From Elusimicrobia bacterium UBA5214 (GTDB lineage: Bacteria > Elusimicrobiota > UBA5214), in contig DHVG01000024.1 in assembly GCA_002412545.1 (NCBI GenBank), positions 1-48,571 on the forward strand: a DNA stretch of 48,571 nucleotides. The letters run 5' to 3'. The stretch's first letter is position 1; each line of letters opens with the position of its first letter. Shown here in pieces: positions 25,049 to 31,929 of this stretch. The position numbers were made by a program, and so were the translations under genes. The notes under the pieces were generated by a model. It was not told where the DNA came from. It saw only the letters and a program-made list of their open reading frames with translations, and did no database searches.

Positions 25049-26506
25049 TTAAGCATGGTCAATCCTCGCTAAATCGGTATCCAGAAAATTTGACCAGCGT
25101 CGGTAATCTTGAAAACCTACATTCAATTTATACTTTTTCCTAATCTCATTGAAACCTTTAGCTAACTTTACATAATATTCCAAAGGAGGTAGTTTTTGTT
25201 TTTCGGCATAAAATACACTACCTTGACCAACCCAGAGGATACAAAAAGTCGTATAGGCACCATTACGAGCAAAAAAATCTGCACATTCTAAATTGGATTC
25301 TAACGCCTCCTCAATTGTTTTAAACCCATAAGGTTCTGCCAGTTCAGCTCCGGCTACCAATTGCGTGGAGACATTCCCCCGACCAAATATTTCTACTGCT
25401 GAGAGAATACTGTCTATCCAATACTGCCGACCGAAATATTTTGCCTTACCCGGACAAATCCATGCAAAAAGTTTTTCGTCCCAAACTTCAATATGTGAGT
25501 TATATGCGCTTAGTCCGGCTTCTTTAAGTCGGAGTAGTTGTTCCCGAGGAAAAGCACTGGCAATCGCTCGGACAGGTATTTTCTCTGTGCCAAAGTACTT
25601 TTGTAATGTCTTTAATACTTTAATATCTTCTTCTACTTCCTTTTCGTAGGGTTTATCCCGTGAGATAAAGTTTGAAGTATCTTTAACTATCTCACGGGGT
25701 AAATTTCCTGGGTATGCACCGTTCTGGTGCATACCGCGTGGGTCTGAACCACCAACTAAGTGAATACTTGTCCACCGTCCTTCTTCTTTCAATGCTTCTT
25801 TGACTGTTTCGTAGATATCTTCTAAACTTTCCGGGGTGTAATTCTCTTCCTTACGACGAAAAAGGGGAGTAGCATAAAAGCAGAATTTACAAGTCACCGC
25901 TTTAGCGGGATCTCCGAGATTTTTTTCTTGGTCAAAACGGCAGTGCAATACAGTAATGGCTAAGGAACTCGGGAAGCGAGCATTTACTACTTCGGACATC
26001 GGTATTCCTCGGCTGGTTTTTTTACAATAATATTTAGGAATAGGTACAAAATGAATCTCCTCCACCGGCTCGCCCCGCCCCTTTGCCCGAGGAAATACCT
26101 GTCTCGCCGACAGGCGGGTCGGTAACCCGTGAGCATCTAAACTCTGATTAACATTCTTGTCTTGAGCAAAGGGGCGGGGTAAACCATCTAAGAGCCACAG
26201 TTTTCCATCAAGCACATCAAGAATATAAGGGTTACCTTTTCTTATTGCTTTGCAGGGTAATTGTTGTAAATAAGTTTCCAGACCTAAAACCCAAGTTCCA
26301 TCTCTGAATAATGCACCGAAAAGAAGTGCTGGTTTATTGGAGATCCCACTAAAAAGAGCACCTTCTTCTTTTGCTCTTTCTAATGCTTTCTCGGTGAGAA
26401 CAACACCACGCAATGCAGTATCAATCTTACGCAGAATTGTCCGGGGAAAATCCGGATACTTTTTGGCCACTTGGTCAAAGGTTAATTCGCTGTTCTCTCT
26501 GTCCAT
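25049..26506 (-). CDS. Atypical radical SAM protein, paralogue 2 (CX16CX2C cluster motif)
   Basis: 485 residues from the ATG at 26506; a longer TTG frame is unlikely. The layout matches paralogue 1: N-terminal PDFPRTILRKIDTALRGVVL domain, cluster cysteines, then GGSDPRG and the IEVWDEKLFAWICPGKAKYF barrel. The first cysteine gap is 16 residues (CRFDQEKN to TCKFC), longer still than in the sister genes, so cluster binding needs testing. Large in-frame insertions sit at 26073-26179 (after LWLLDG), 25657-25698 and 25711-25735. Word repeats (AAATGTCAAA types) directly precede the start, with no clear ribosome-binding site except TTAGAG. Confidence 0.73.
   Translation of the reverse strand: MDRENSELTFDQVAKKYPDFPRTILRKIDTALRGVVLTEKALERAKEEGALFSGISNKPALLFGALFRDGTWVLGLETYLQQLPCKAIRKGNPYILDVLDGKLWLLDGLPRPFAQDKNVNQSLDAHGLPTRLSARQVFPRAKGRGEPVEEIHFVPIPKYYCKKTSRGIPMSEVVNARFPSSLAITVLHCRFDQEKNLGDPAKAVTCKFCFYATPLFRRKEENYTPESLEDIYETVKEALKEEGRWTSIHLVGGSDPRGMHQNGAYPGNLPREIVKDTSNFISRDKPYEKEVEEDIKVLKTLQKYFGTEKIPVRAIASAFPREQLLRLKEAGLSAYNSHIEVWDEKLFAWICPGKAKYFGRQYWIDSILSAVEIFGRGNVSTQLVAGAELAEPYGFKTIEEALESNLECADFFARNGAYTTFCILWVGQGSVFYAEKQKLPPLEYYVKLAKGFNEIRKKYKLNVGFQDYRRWSNFLDTDLARIDHA
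25657..25698. repeat. In-frame palindrome family X, copy 2
   Basis: CCCGTGAGATA (25657-25667) pairs with 25688-25698. It encodes the LPREIVKDTSNFISRD segment, inserted at a site where paralogues 1 and 3 go straight from GNS to PYENEV. Confidence 0.87.
25711..25735. repeat. In-frame palindrome family P, copy B
   Basis: GGTATGCACC, GTTCT, then the exact complement. It encodes GMHQNGAY. Compared with copy A, both arms changed together so pairing is kept. Confidence 0.88.
26073..26179. repeat. In-frame nested palindrome in radical SAM paralogue 2
   Basis: CCCCGCCCCTTTGC (26073-26086) pairs perfectly with 26166-26179. A smaller CCTGTC/GACAGG stem lies inside. The whole 107-base element encodes about 35 residues between LWLLDG and EEIHFVP, absent from paralogue 3. 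Confidence 0.87.
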
Positions 26507-26617
26507 CTCTAATATAAATCCAAATGTCAAAGCTCAAATACCAAATAAATGACAAAACTCAAATCTCAAATTTTGGACTTTGGATTTTGAAATTTGGATT
26601 TGGGAATTCTCTATTAT

Positions 26618-27895
26618 CTATATTACTCCCGCGTACAATTTCTTATTACTCAAGTCATAGTGCCAATCCCACAGTTTATAATAAAAACTGTCCAATGGTA
26701 ACCTCAACAGTAACGGTAATAAATATCTTAATGAAGGATAACGGGTTATTACACCGAATAATCTTTGTAAACGAACACGTAATTTTTTATCAGAAATATC
26801 CAAAGGACTGTCGGCAAAATATGATGGTATAATCTTATCCACAGTAATATTCGGAAAGTAACTACTAAGTTCTGTTCCCGGATAGGGTTGGAATATTGAA
26901 CTCCAGCCGAAGGTAGGATGGCATTGAATATTTAGTTCTAAAGTTTCTAAATCAGTCTCAATTCCTGTCTCAGGTAAACATAACATATTGAGTAACATAA
27001 ACTTAATACCGTATTTATGTAACAATTGCGTTCCACTAATTATCTGTTGTTTAGTCATTTTTCTTTTCAGTATTTTAACCCGAACATCATCATTCCCGCA
27101 TTCTAAAGCCCAACGCACACTGTAGCAGTTTGCCTCTTTTAAGTCCTTCACCATATTCTCTTCTAACGAATCCAACCGAATTTTACAATGAAAGGGAAGA
27201 TTAATTTTTTGTTTATAAATTGAGAGAAACTTCTCCAACCACGGTTTATTCATCCCAAAACAGTCATCTTGAAAAAATACAAACTTACCATTATATTGTT
27301 TCAATACATAATCTATTTCCTCAAGAACATTCTCCGGAGAACGAAACCGAACCCATTTTTCTCCCGGATACAATTTTCGTGCTGCACTGTTATAACAGTA
27401 AGGACAATCAAATGGACAACCCCGAGTGGCAATAAAACGTCTAATCGGATTACTTTTATGAGAATAAATCAGGTCTCGGTCCGGGAAAGGAATTTTATCT
27501 AAGTCCCAAGGTAATTTTCCCAAAATAATTTTCTCTTTAGGTTGAGAAAGGAGTGTAGCGATAACTTCTTCGGCTTCGCCTCGGACGATATAGTCAATAT
27601 CCTTATCGCTCGCAATCTCTGGGAAATAGGTCGGATGCGGACCACCAAACACGGAGACAAAATTTATTCTTTTTTTTAGTTCCGAATTGAATTTTTGTAA
27701 ATTTCTATGTCTCCCAGTTGAAGCACTATACCCGATAAAATCCGGTTTCCAAGCAATTATCTCCTCAACATTTTCTCCAGTAACAAACAATTTTGTCTCC
27801 AGATTATATTTTTTTAATACTGAAGAAAGATACATTACTCCTAACCATTCCGGACATTCTTCAGATAACGGTTCAACAACAAAAAGAAATCTCAT
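26618..27895 (-). CDS. B12-binding-domain radical SAM protein
   Basis: 425 residues. The N-terminal B12-binding domain (FGGPHPTYFPEIASDKDIDYI) precedes GCPFDCPYC (CX3CX2C) near residue 185 and barrel motifs RWALECGNDDVRVKILKRKM. The C-terminal segment ends SLRYLLPLLLRLPLDSFYY. It lies between atypical radical SAM paralogues 2 and 3, which suggests shared use. Upstream (27896-28000) there are ACAGATTACAC word repeats and two hairpins: GACTATAAT at 27948-27956 pairing with 27970-27978, and a CCCCGTA/TACGGGG stem. Function unknown beyond the family. Confidence 0.87.
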   Translation of the reverse strand: MRFLFVVEPLSEECPEWLGVMYLSSVLKKYNLETKLFVTGENVEEIIAWKPDFIGYSASTGRHRNLQKFNSELKKRINFVSVFGGPHPTYFPEIASDKDIDYIVRGEAEEVIATLLSQPKEKIILGKLPWDLDKIPFPDRDLIYSHKSNPIRRFIATRGCPFDCPYCYNSAARKLYPGEKWVRFRSPENVLEEIDYVLKQYNGKFVFFQDDCFGMNKPWLEKFLSIYKQKINLPFHCKIRLDSLEENMVKDLKEANCYSVRWALECGNDDVRVKILKRKMTKQQIISGTQLLHKYGIKFMLLNMLCLPETGIETDLETLELNIQCHPTFGWSSIFQPYPGTELSSYFPNITVDKIIPSYFADSPLDISDKKLRVRLQRLFGVITRYPSLRYLLPLLLRLPLDSFYYKLWDWHYDLSNKKLYAGVI

Positions 27896-28000
27896 CTCTT
27901 TTTACCACAGATTACACGGATTTTTTACTGCAGATTACGCAGATTAAGACTATAATCGGTGTAGTTAGAATTATAGTCAAACCCCGTAGATTGAAAATCT

Positions 28001-29335
28001 TTACGGGGCAAGTCGGGCTAAATCCATATCCAGGTGAAACCCGTCACCTCGGTAACCGCTATAACTCGCATTCAAATTATACTTTTTCCTAATCTTGTTT
28101 ATCCCTTGAGCTAACTTTACATAGTATTCCAAGGGTGGCAGTTTTTGCTTTTCCCGATAAAATACACTACCTCGGTCAACCCAGAGGATACAAAAAGTCG
28201 TATAGACACCATTACGAGCAAAAAATTCTACGCCCTCAAGATTGGAGGCAAGTGCCTCATCCATCTCTTTAAACCCATAAGGTTCTGCTAGTTCCGCTCC
28301 GGCAACCAATTGCGTAGAGACATTACCCCGACCAAATATTTCTACCGCGGAAAGAATACTGTCTATCCAGTACTGCCGACCAAAATACTTCGCTTTACCC
28401 GGACAAATCCATTCAAATAGTTTCTTATCCCAAACCTCAATATTTGAGATATAAACAGCTAACCCAGCTTCTTTAAGTCGGAGTTGTTGTTCCCGAGGAA
28501 AAGCACTGGCAATTGCATTAACTGGCAGTGAACCCTGCACCGTCTGGTGCGAGGGTGAACCATTACGATTCACTGCAGGAATTCTTTGGGTAGCAAAACA
28601 TCTCTGAAGAGTTTTTAACACTTTAATATATTCATTCACTTCATTTTCATAGGGTGAATTTCCTCGGTATGCACCGCTCTGGTGCATACCTCGTGGGTCA
28701 GAACCACTAATTAAGTTGATATTTGTCCATTTCCCTTCTTCTTCCAATATTTCATTAACTGTTTCATAGATATCTTCTAAACTTTCTGGAGTGTGAATCT
28801 CGTCTTTACGACGAGAAAAAGAACCATTAGCCATATAACTACAATATTTGCAAGGTAATTTCTCTCTAAAAAATTGGCAATAAGTAAAAATATTAATTGA
28901 TATACGGTTAGGTACCTTTGAACTGATTACCTTTATCATCGGTGTTCCCCGGCTGGTTTTCTTCCTAAAAAATGCAGGAACAGGAGCAAAATATACTTCT
29001 TCTAACAAATTCTCTCCGTCTAAAAGCCAGAGTTTACCATCAATTAAATCAAGAAAATATGGCTTCCCTTTTAACCTGCTCTCCTCACAATTAAGACCTA
29101 AAAGGTACGTTCCATCCCGGAAGAACACCTCCCCAAGCACCGGTTTATGGGTTTCTCTACCCAGGTCATGAGAAACATCGTAAAAAGCACCTTCCTCCTT
29201 TGCTCCTTCTAATGCTTTCTCCGTAAGAATAACACCACGTAATGATGTGTCAATCTTCCGTATAACTGTCCGGGGAAAATCCGGATATTTCTTAGCTACT
29301 TCTTCAAAACTTAACTCATGAATAACTTCGTTCAT
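28001..29335 (-). CDS. Atypical radical SAM protein, paralogue 3 (CX8CX2C cluster motif)
   Basis: 444 residues from the ATG at 29335; a GTG three codons upstream is possible. It has the same architecture as paralogue 1: PDFPRTVIRKIDTSLRGVIL, CQFFREKLPCKYC, SGSDPRG, then the IEVWDKKLFEWICPGKAKYFG barrel. A 218-base stretch (28173-28390) is identical to paralogue 1 (23787-24004) while flanking parts differ, which points to gene conversion. A nested palindrome at 28525-28576 adds about 18 residues (AVNRNGSPSHQTVQGSLP) that both sisters lack. Word repeats (GATTACACAGATTT types) directly precede the start. Confidence 0.75.
   Translation of the reverse strand: MNEVIHELSFEEVAKKYPDFPRTVIRKIDTSLRGVILTEKALEGAKEEGAFYDVSHDLGRETHKPVLGEVFFRDGTYLLGLNCEESRLKGKPYFLDLIDGKLWLLDGENLLEEVYFAPVPAFFRKKTSRGTPMIKVISSKVPNRISINIFTYCQFFREKLPCKYCSYMANGSFSRRKDEIHTPESLEDIYETVNEILEEEGKWTNINLISGSDPRGMHQSGAYRGNSPYENEVNEYIKVLKTLQRCFATQRIPAVNRNGSPSHQTVQGSLPVNAIASAFPREQQLRLKEAGLAVYISNIEVWDKKLFEWICPGKAKYFGRQYWIDSILSAVEIFGRGNVSTQLVAGAELAEPYGFKEMDEALASNLEGVEFFARNGVYTTFCILWVDRGSVFYREKQKLPPLEYYVKLAQGINKIRKKYNLNASYSGYRGDGFHLDMDLARLAP
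28525..28576. repeat. In-frame nested palindrome in radical SAM paralogue 3
   Basis: GCAGTGAA (28525-28532) pairs with 28569-28576. Inside, CCCT and GCACC pair with GGTGC and AGGG. It interrupts the segment that reads KIPVQAIASAFPRE in paralogue 1. Confidence 0.85.
28666..28690. repeat. In-frame palindrome family P, copy C
   Basis: GGTATGCACC, GCTCT, then the exact complement. It encodes GMHQSGAY in paralogue 3. Confidence 0.88.
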
Positions 29336-29344
29336 TGATTTCAC

Positions 29345-29487
29345 AGATTTTTTTACACCAGATTACACAGATTTCCTCAACGAATTATACAAATGGCAAC
29401 GAATTCTACGAATTTCATATTCGCTACCATTCGGTTCATTCATTTAACTTATTTGTGAGCAATTAGAATCTCAATCACTGTATTTTA
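29345..29487. other. Intergenic word repeats upstream of radical SAM paralogue 3
   Basis: The stretch consists of degenerate ACAGATTACACAG and ACGAATT words of the kind seen at 27905 and 2041-2160. No gene, promoter or terminator was recognised in it. Confidence 0.55.
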
Positions 29488-29595
29488 TTATGAATTTTTG
29501 GACTCACAGACCGTCTGTTTTCCCAGTTTTCTCATTCGTTTGGCATTTAGTTTCTTCCAAAGTTTTGAATTCTTGTTAACACTTTTTATTCTCAT
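29488..29595 (-). CDS. Small Lys/Arg-rich peptide (35 residues) with ideal ribosome-binding site
   Basis: The frame reads MRIKSVNKNSKLWKKLNAKR and then a basic tail ending VCESKNS. It has 12 basic residues, one Glu, one Trp (13) and one Cys (30). AAGGAGGTG (29601-29609) lies at the best distance before the ATG, the same strong site used by the tetraheme cytochrome. The ORF sits between a SPASM radical SAM maturase (ends 29666) and atypical paralogue 3 on the same strand, so it could be a RiPP precursor or a small basic protein. I recognise no family. No leader/core boundary is visible. Confidence 0.55.
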   Translation of the reverse strand: MRIKSVNKNSKLWKKLNAKRMRKLGKQTVCESKNS

Positions 29596-29665
29596 TTTTT
29601 CACCTCCTTACAGTCACGCGAAAACGCCAAAAGATTTTTCTTTGCGGTTTTGCAATGATTCTCTT

Positions 29666-31174
29666 TTAGCGGTTTGTCGGTAGACCACCTGTGCCTGCGA
29701 CACCTGTGCAGGCATCACAGGTGCAGGCATGACCTACCGGGCGATAATTTTGCGATTTAGTGTTTAGCGATTTGGCGCAGTTTAGAAATTTATTAACTAT
29801 CTCTTTCTTTCTAAAATTCAAATATTCAAAAAGAATTTTTTTTGATTCAACACAGGATATTTTACATCCTTTTTCAAAAAACTGCAAGGAACACCCGCCA
29901 CCGCATAATGGACCATATTTGCAAGTTGAACATTGTTCCAGCTCAAAAATGTTCCGTCTATGCCACCGGTTCAGTTTTTCTTCGTCAAGATAGAAATCAG
30001 GAAATAATTTACCCACCGAATATTTCTCATTATCAATTGCTTCCAGACAACAATAGATATGGTTATCCGGTGAAAGAATATAATACTCCATACCGGTTGC
30101 TTGACAAAAATAGTATCTTGGCAGAACCTCTCTTTTACTGTCAAATTCAAAGACATTGACAATATGGCTTAAGATACGGAAAAGGTCTAAATTAAATTTT
30201 TTTAAATTAGGATACCGGTCATAAAGGGTAAATATTTTTCTAACCAGTTCACTTTCTGGCTGGATATTGCCGTCGTCAGGTAGCAAATTTTTGTAATCAG
30301 TTACTGGAGCTAATCCAAAAGTTAATTGTTTTCTCTTATCTCCCCATCTATTAATAATAAAGTCCGCATACTCAGGTAAGCGGTTAATATTTTCCATATC
30401 TATATTGGTTCTTACGGTTACCGGAATTTTGTTTTTGCTAAGGAGGTCAATATTATCTACAATTTTCTTAAATGTCCCCCGATTATCCTTCTCGCCTCGC
30501 GGTGAAGCGGGAAGAATCCTTCTCCGATTATGAATTTCTTCTAACCCATCTAAGGTTATCTGAATCCCGGAGATTATCTCCTTATAAGATAAAATTAGTT
30601 CCAAGAATTTGTCCACCTCATAACCATTAGTGATAATTGTTATTTCGTAACCACGACTGGCACTCTTTTCCAAGATTAATTTTATCTGTTCATAGAAAGG
30701 AGATAAGAGCGGCTCACCACCGAATAAATCAATCTTAACTTTCTTTTTTCCTCGCATTATTTTTAGTTCTTCAATTAAAGTGGACATTATTAGATTAATT
30801 TGCTCAAGAGTAAAATATGATTTAGTTTTGATATCTTTTTGGTAGCAGTAAACACAATTAAAGTTGCATCCCAGTGTAGGACAAATCGCTACCGTAAGAT
30901 ATTCATTCTTTTTCATCGTCGTTTCTATAATTTTCACAATTTTATTTTTTTCATTTTCTTCTTCTTCCTTATTTGAATAAAGGTAACCTCTTTCTAAGAG
31001 AGTTTGATATTCTTTGTTGTCATTAATTTCTTTTTTCGTCAATGCTTTCAATTTTTTTTCAAGAGTAACAAAGAAAGAACTGTCCACGATATCTATCGCT
31101 CCAGATAGAGTATTTATCAGCAAAATATTGTTTGAATCCAATTTATACTTTATAATGTATTTACCCAGTATCAT
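29666..31174 (-). CDS. Radical SAM/SPASM-domain maturase-like protein
   Basis: 502 residues. Residues 1-90 look like a RiPP-recognition-type N-terminus (IDIVDSSFFVTLEKKL, RGYLYSNKEEE). The cluster motif GCNFNCVYC has Cys at 103, 107 and 110, then the GGEPLL motif. A SPASM domain near residues 400-460 supplies auxiliary-cluster cysteines (CSTCKYGPLCGGGC, then GCKISC). By family it modifies a peptide or a protein such as a sulfatase. The last 25 residues or so (GHACTCDACTGVAGTGGLP) come from the dispersed element at 29673-29743 and add extra Cys. The start lies 4 bases from the left inverted repeat of the second transposase. Confidence 0.87.
   Translation of the reverse strand: MILGKYIIKYKLDSNNILLINTLSGAIDIVDSSFFVTLEKKLKALTKKEINDNKEYQTLLERGYLYSNKEEEENEKNKIVKIIETTMKKNEYLTVAICPTLGCNFNCVYCYQKDIKTKSYFTLEQINLIMSTLIEELKIMRGKKKVKIDLFGGEPLLSPFYEQIKLILEKSASRGYEITIITNGYEVDKFLELILSYKEIISGIQITLDGLEEIHNRRRILPASPRGEKDNRGTFKKIVDNIDLLSKNKIPVTVRTNIDMENINRLPEYADFIINRWGDKRKQLTFGLAPVTDYKNLLPDDGNIQPESELVRKIFTLYDRYPNLKKFNLDLFRILSHIVNVFEFDSKREVLPRYYFCQATGMEYYILSPDNHIYCCLEAIDNEKYSVGKLFPDFYLDEEKLNRWHRRNIFELEQCSTCKYGPLCGGGCSLQFFEKGCKISCVESKKILFEYLNFRKKEIVNKFLNCAKSLNTKSQNYRPVGHACTCDACTGVAGTGGLPTNR
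29673..29743. repeat. 70-bp palindromic dispersed element, copy 2
   Basis: It is nearly identical to 7588-7657, in opposite orientation. It forms the 3' end of the SPASM gene and so encodes its Cys/Gly/Thr-rich tail. Confidence 0.88.
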
Positions 31175-31177
31175 CTC

Positions 31178-31204
31178 AACAAAATGGGGACGGAGGTAAT
31201 TTTT
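31178..31204. repeat. Left 27-bp inverted repeat of the second REP-type transposase
   Basis: It starts AACAAAATGGGGACGG and ends AGGTAATTTTT. It is the exact reverse complement of 31903-31929 and starts 4 bases upstream of the SPASM gene ATG. Confidence 0.95.
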
Positions 31205-31222
31205 TATCCTGCAACGATAACC

Positions 31223-31897
31223 TTATTTACTCTTAGGTCTGCCCCGGTGTGACCAAACTTGGTTTAACCCTCTTCCTTTTAAACATTCTGCAAAATTCTT
31301 ATCTCCATAGACCCCCTCTTTAAATAATCTTTCTAAACTTCTTCTTTCTTTAAGACCATCTTTCACAAAATCAGAATAAAGTTTCGTTCTTCTGGCGGAA
31401 TCCTCTGAAATACCGAGATATTCGGGATTCATATCCAAAAGAGTGTTTTGTTCTCCAAAGGCATAATATCTATAACTTGTCCAAGGATATTCGTTGGGTT
31501 CTTTTACTATTCCCGCTCTTACTGGATTTAGTTCTATATACCGACCACATTCAAGCAGATACTTTCCTTCTTGGATTACAAAACTCTTAAACCTATCCTG
31601 CCACAAATATCCAATCCCACCGTATTTCCACCGGTAATATTGAGCATAACCTTGGTTTATCCCTCTCATTGCTTTACTTAATTTTTCACCGTTCAATGAT
31701 TTTAGTATTAAATGCACATGATTTTTCATCAGGATATAATGGTAAATCTTTATAGAAAACTTTATCTTGTATTGTAATAAAAATTCAAGATACTTCTTAT
31801 AGTCGGATTCTTCATGAAAAATAGGTTGCTTATTGTGTCCTCTGCTCAAAATATGGTAATTCCCATCTTCTATAGTGAACCTCGCTCTTCTTGGCAT
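31223..31897 (-). CDS. Y1/HUH transposase (REP-associated type), second family
   Basis: 224 residues. The start MPRRARFTIEDGNYHILSRG, the HUH motif MKNHVHLIL (near residue 59) and the tyrosine region CGRYIELNPVRAGIVKEP are complete, so it is probably functional. It is longer than the first RAYT because of a C-terminal tail (SDFVKDGLKERR to GRPKSK). Perfect 27-bp inverted repeats flank it. The right repeat contains GGAGGT, which serves as its ribosome-binding site 12 bases before the ATG. It also supplies the final codons of ResB. The element lies between ResB and the SPASM gene. Confidence 0.92.
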   Translation of the reverse strand: MPRRARFTIEDGNYHILSRGHNKQPIFHEESDYKKYLEFLLQYKIKFSIKIYHYILMKNHVHLILKSLNGEKLSKAMRGINQGYAQYYRWKYGGIGYLWQDRFKSFVIQEGKYLLECGRYIELNPVRAGIVKEPNEYPWTSYRYYAFGEQNTLLDMNPEYLGISEDSARRTKLYSDFVKDGLKERRSLERLFKEGVYGDKNFAECLKGRGLNQVWSHRGRPKSK

Positions 31898-31902
31898 CAG
31901 CG

Positions 31903-31929
31903 AAAAATTACCTCCGTCCCCATTTTGTT
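31903..31929. repeat. Right 27-bp inverted repeat of the second REP-type transposase
   Basis: On the minus strand it encodes the ResB end TKWGRR and its TAA stop, and it carries GGAGGT for the transposase. Confidence 0.95.

Noticed and set aside
29498..29683. Plus-strand ORF of 61 residues opposite the small basic peptide
   Set aside because: It has no ribosome-binding site, while the minus frame has an ideal one.
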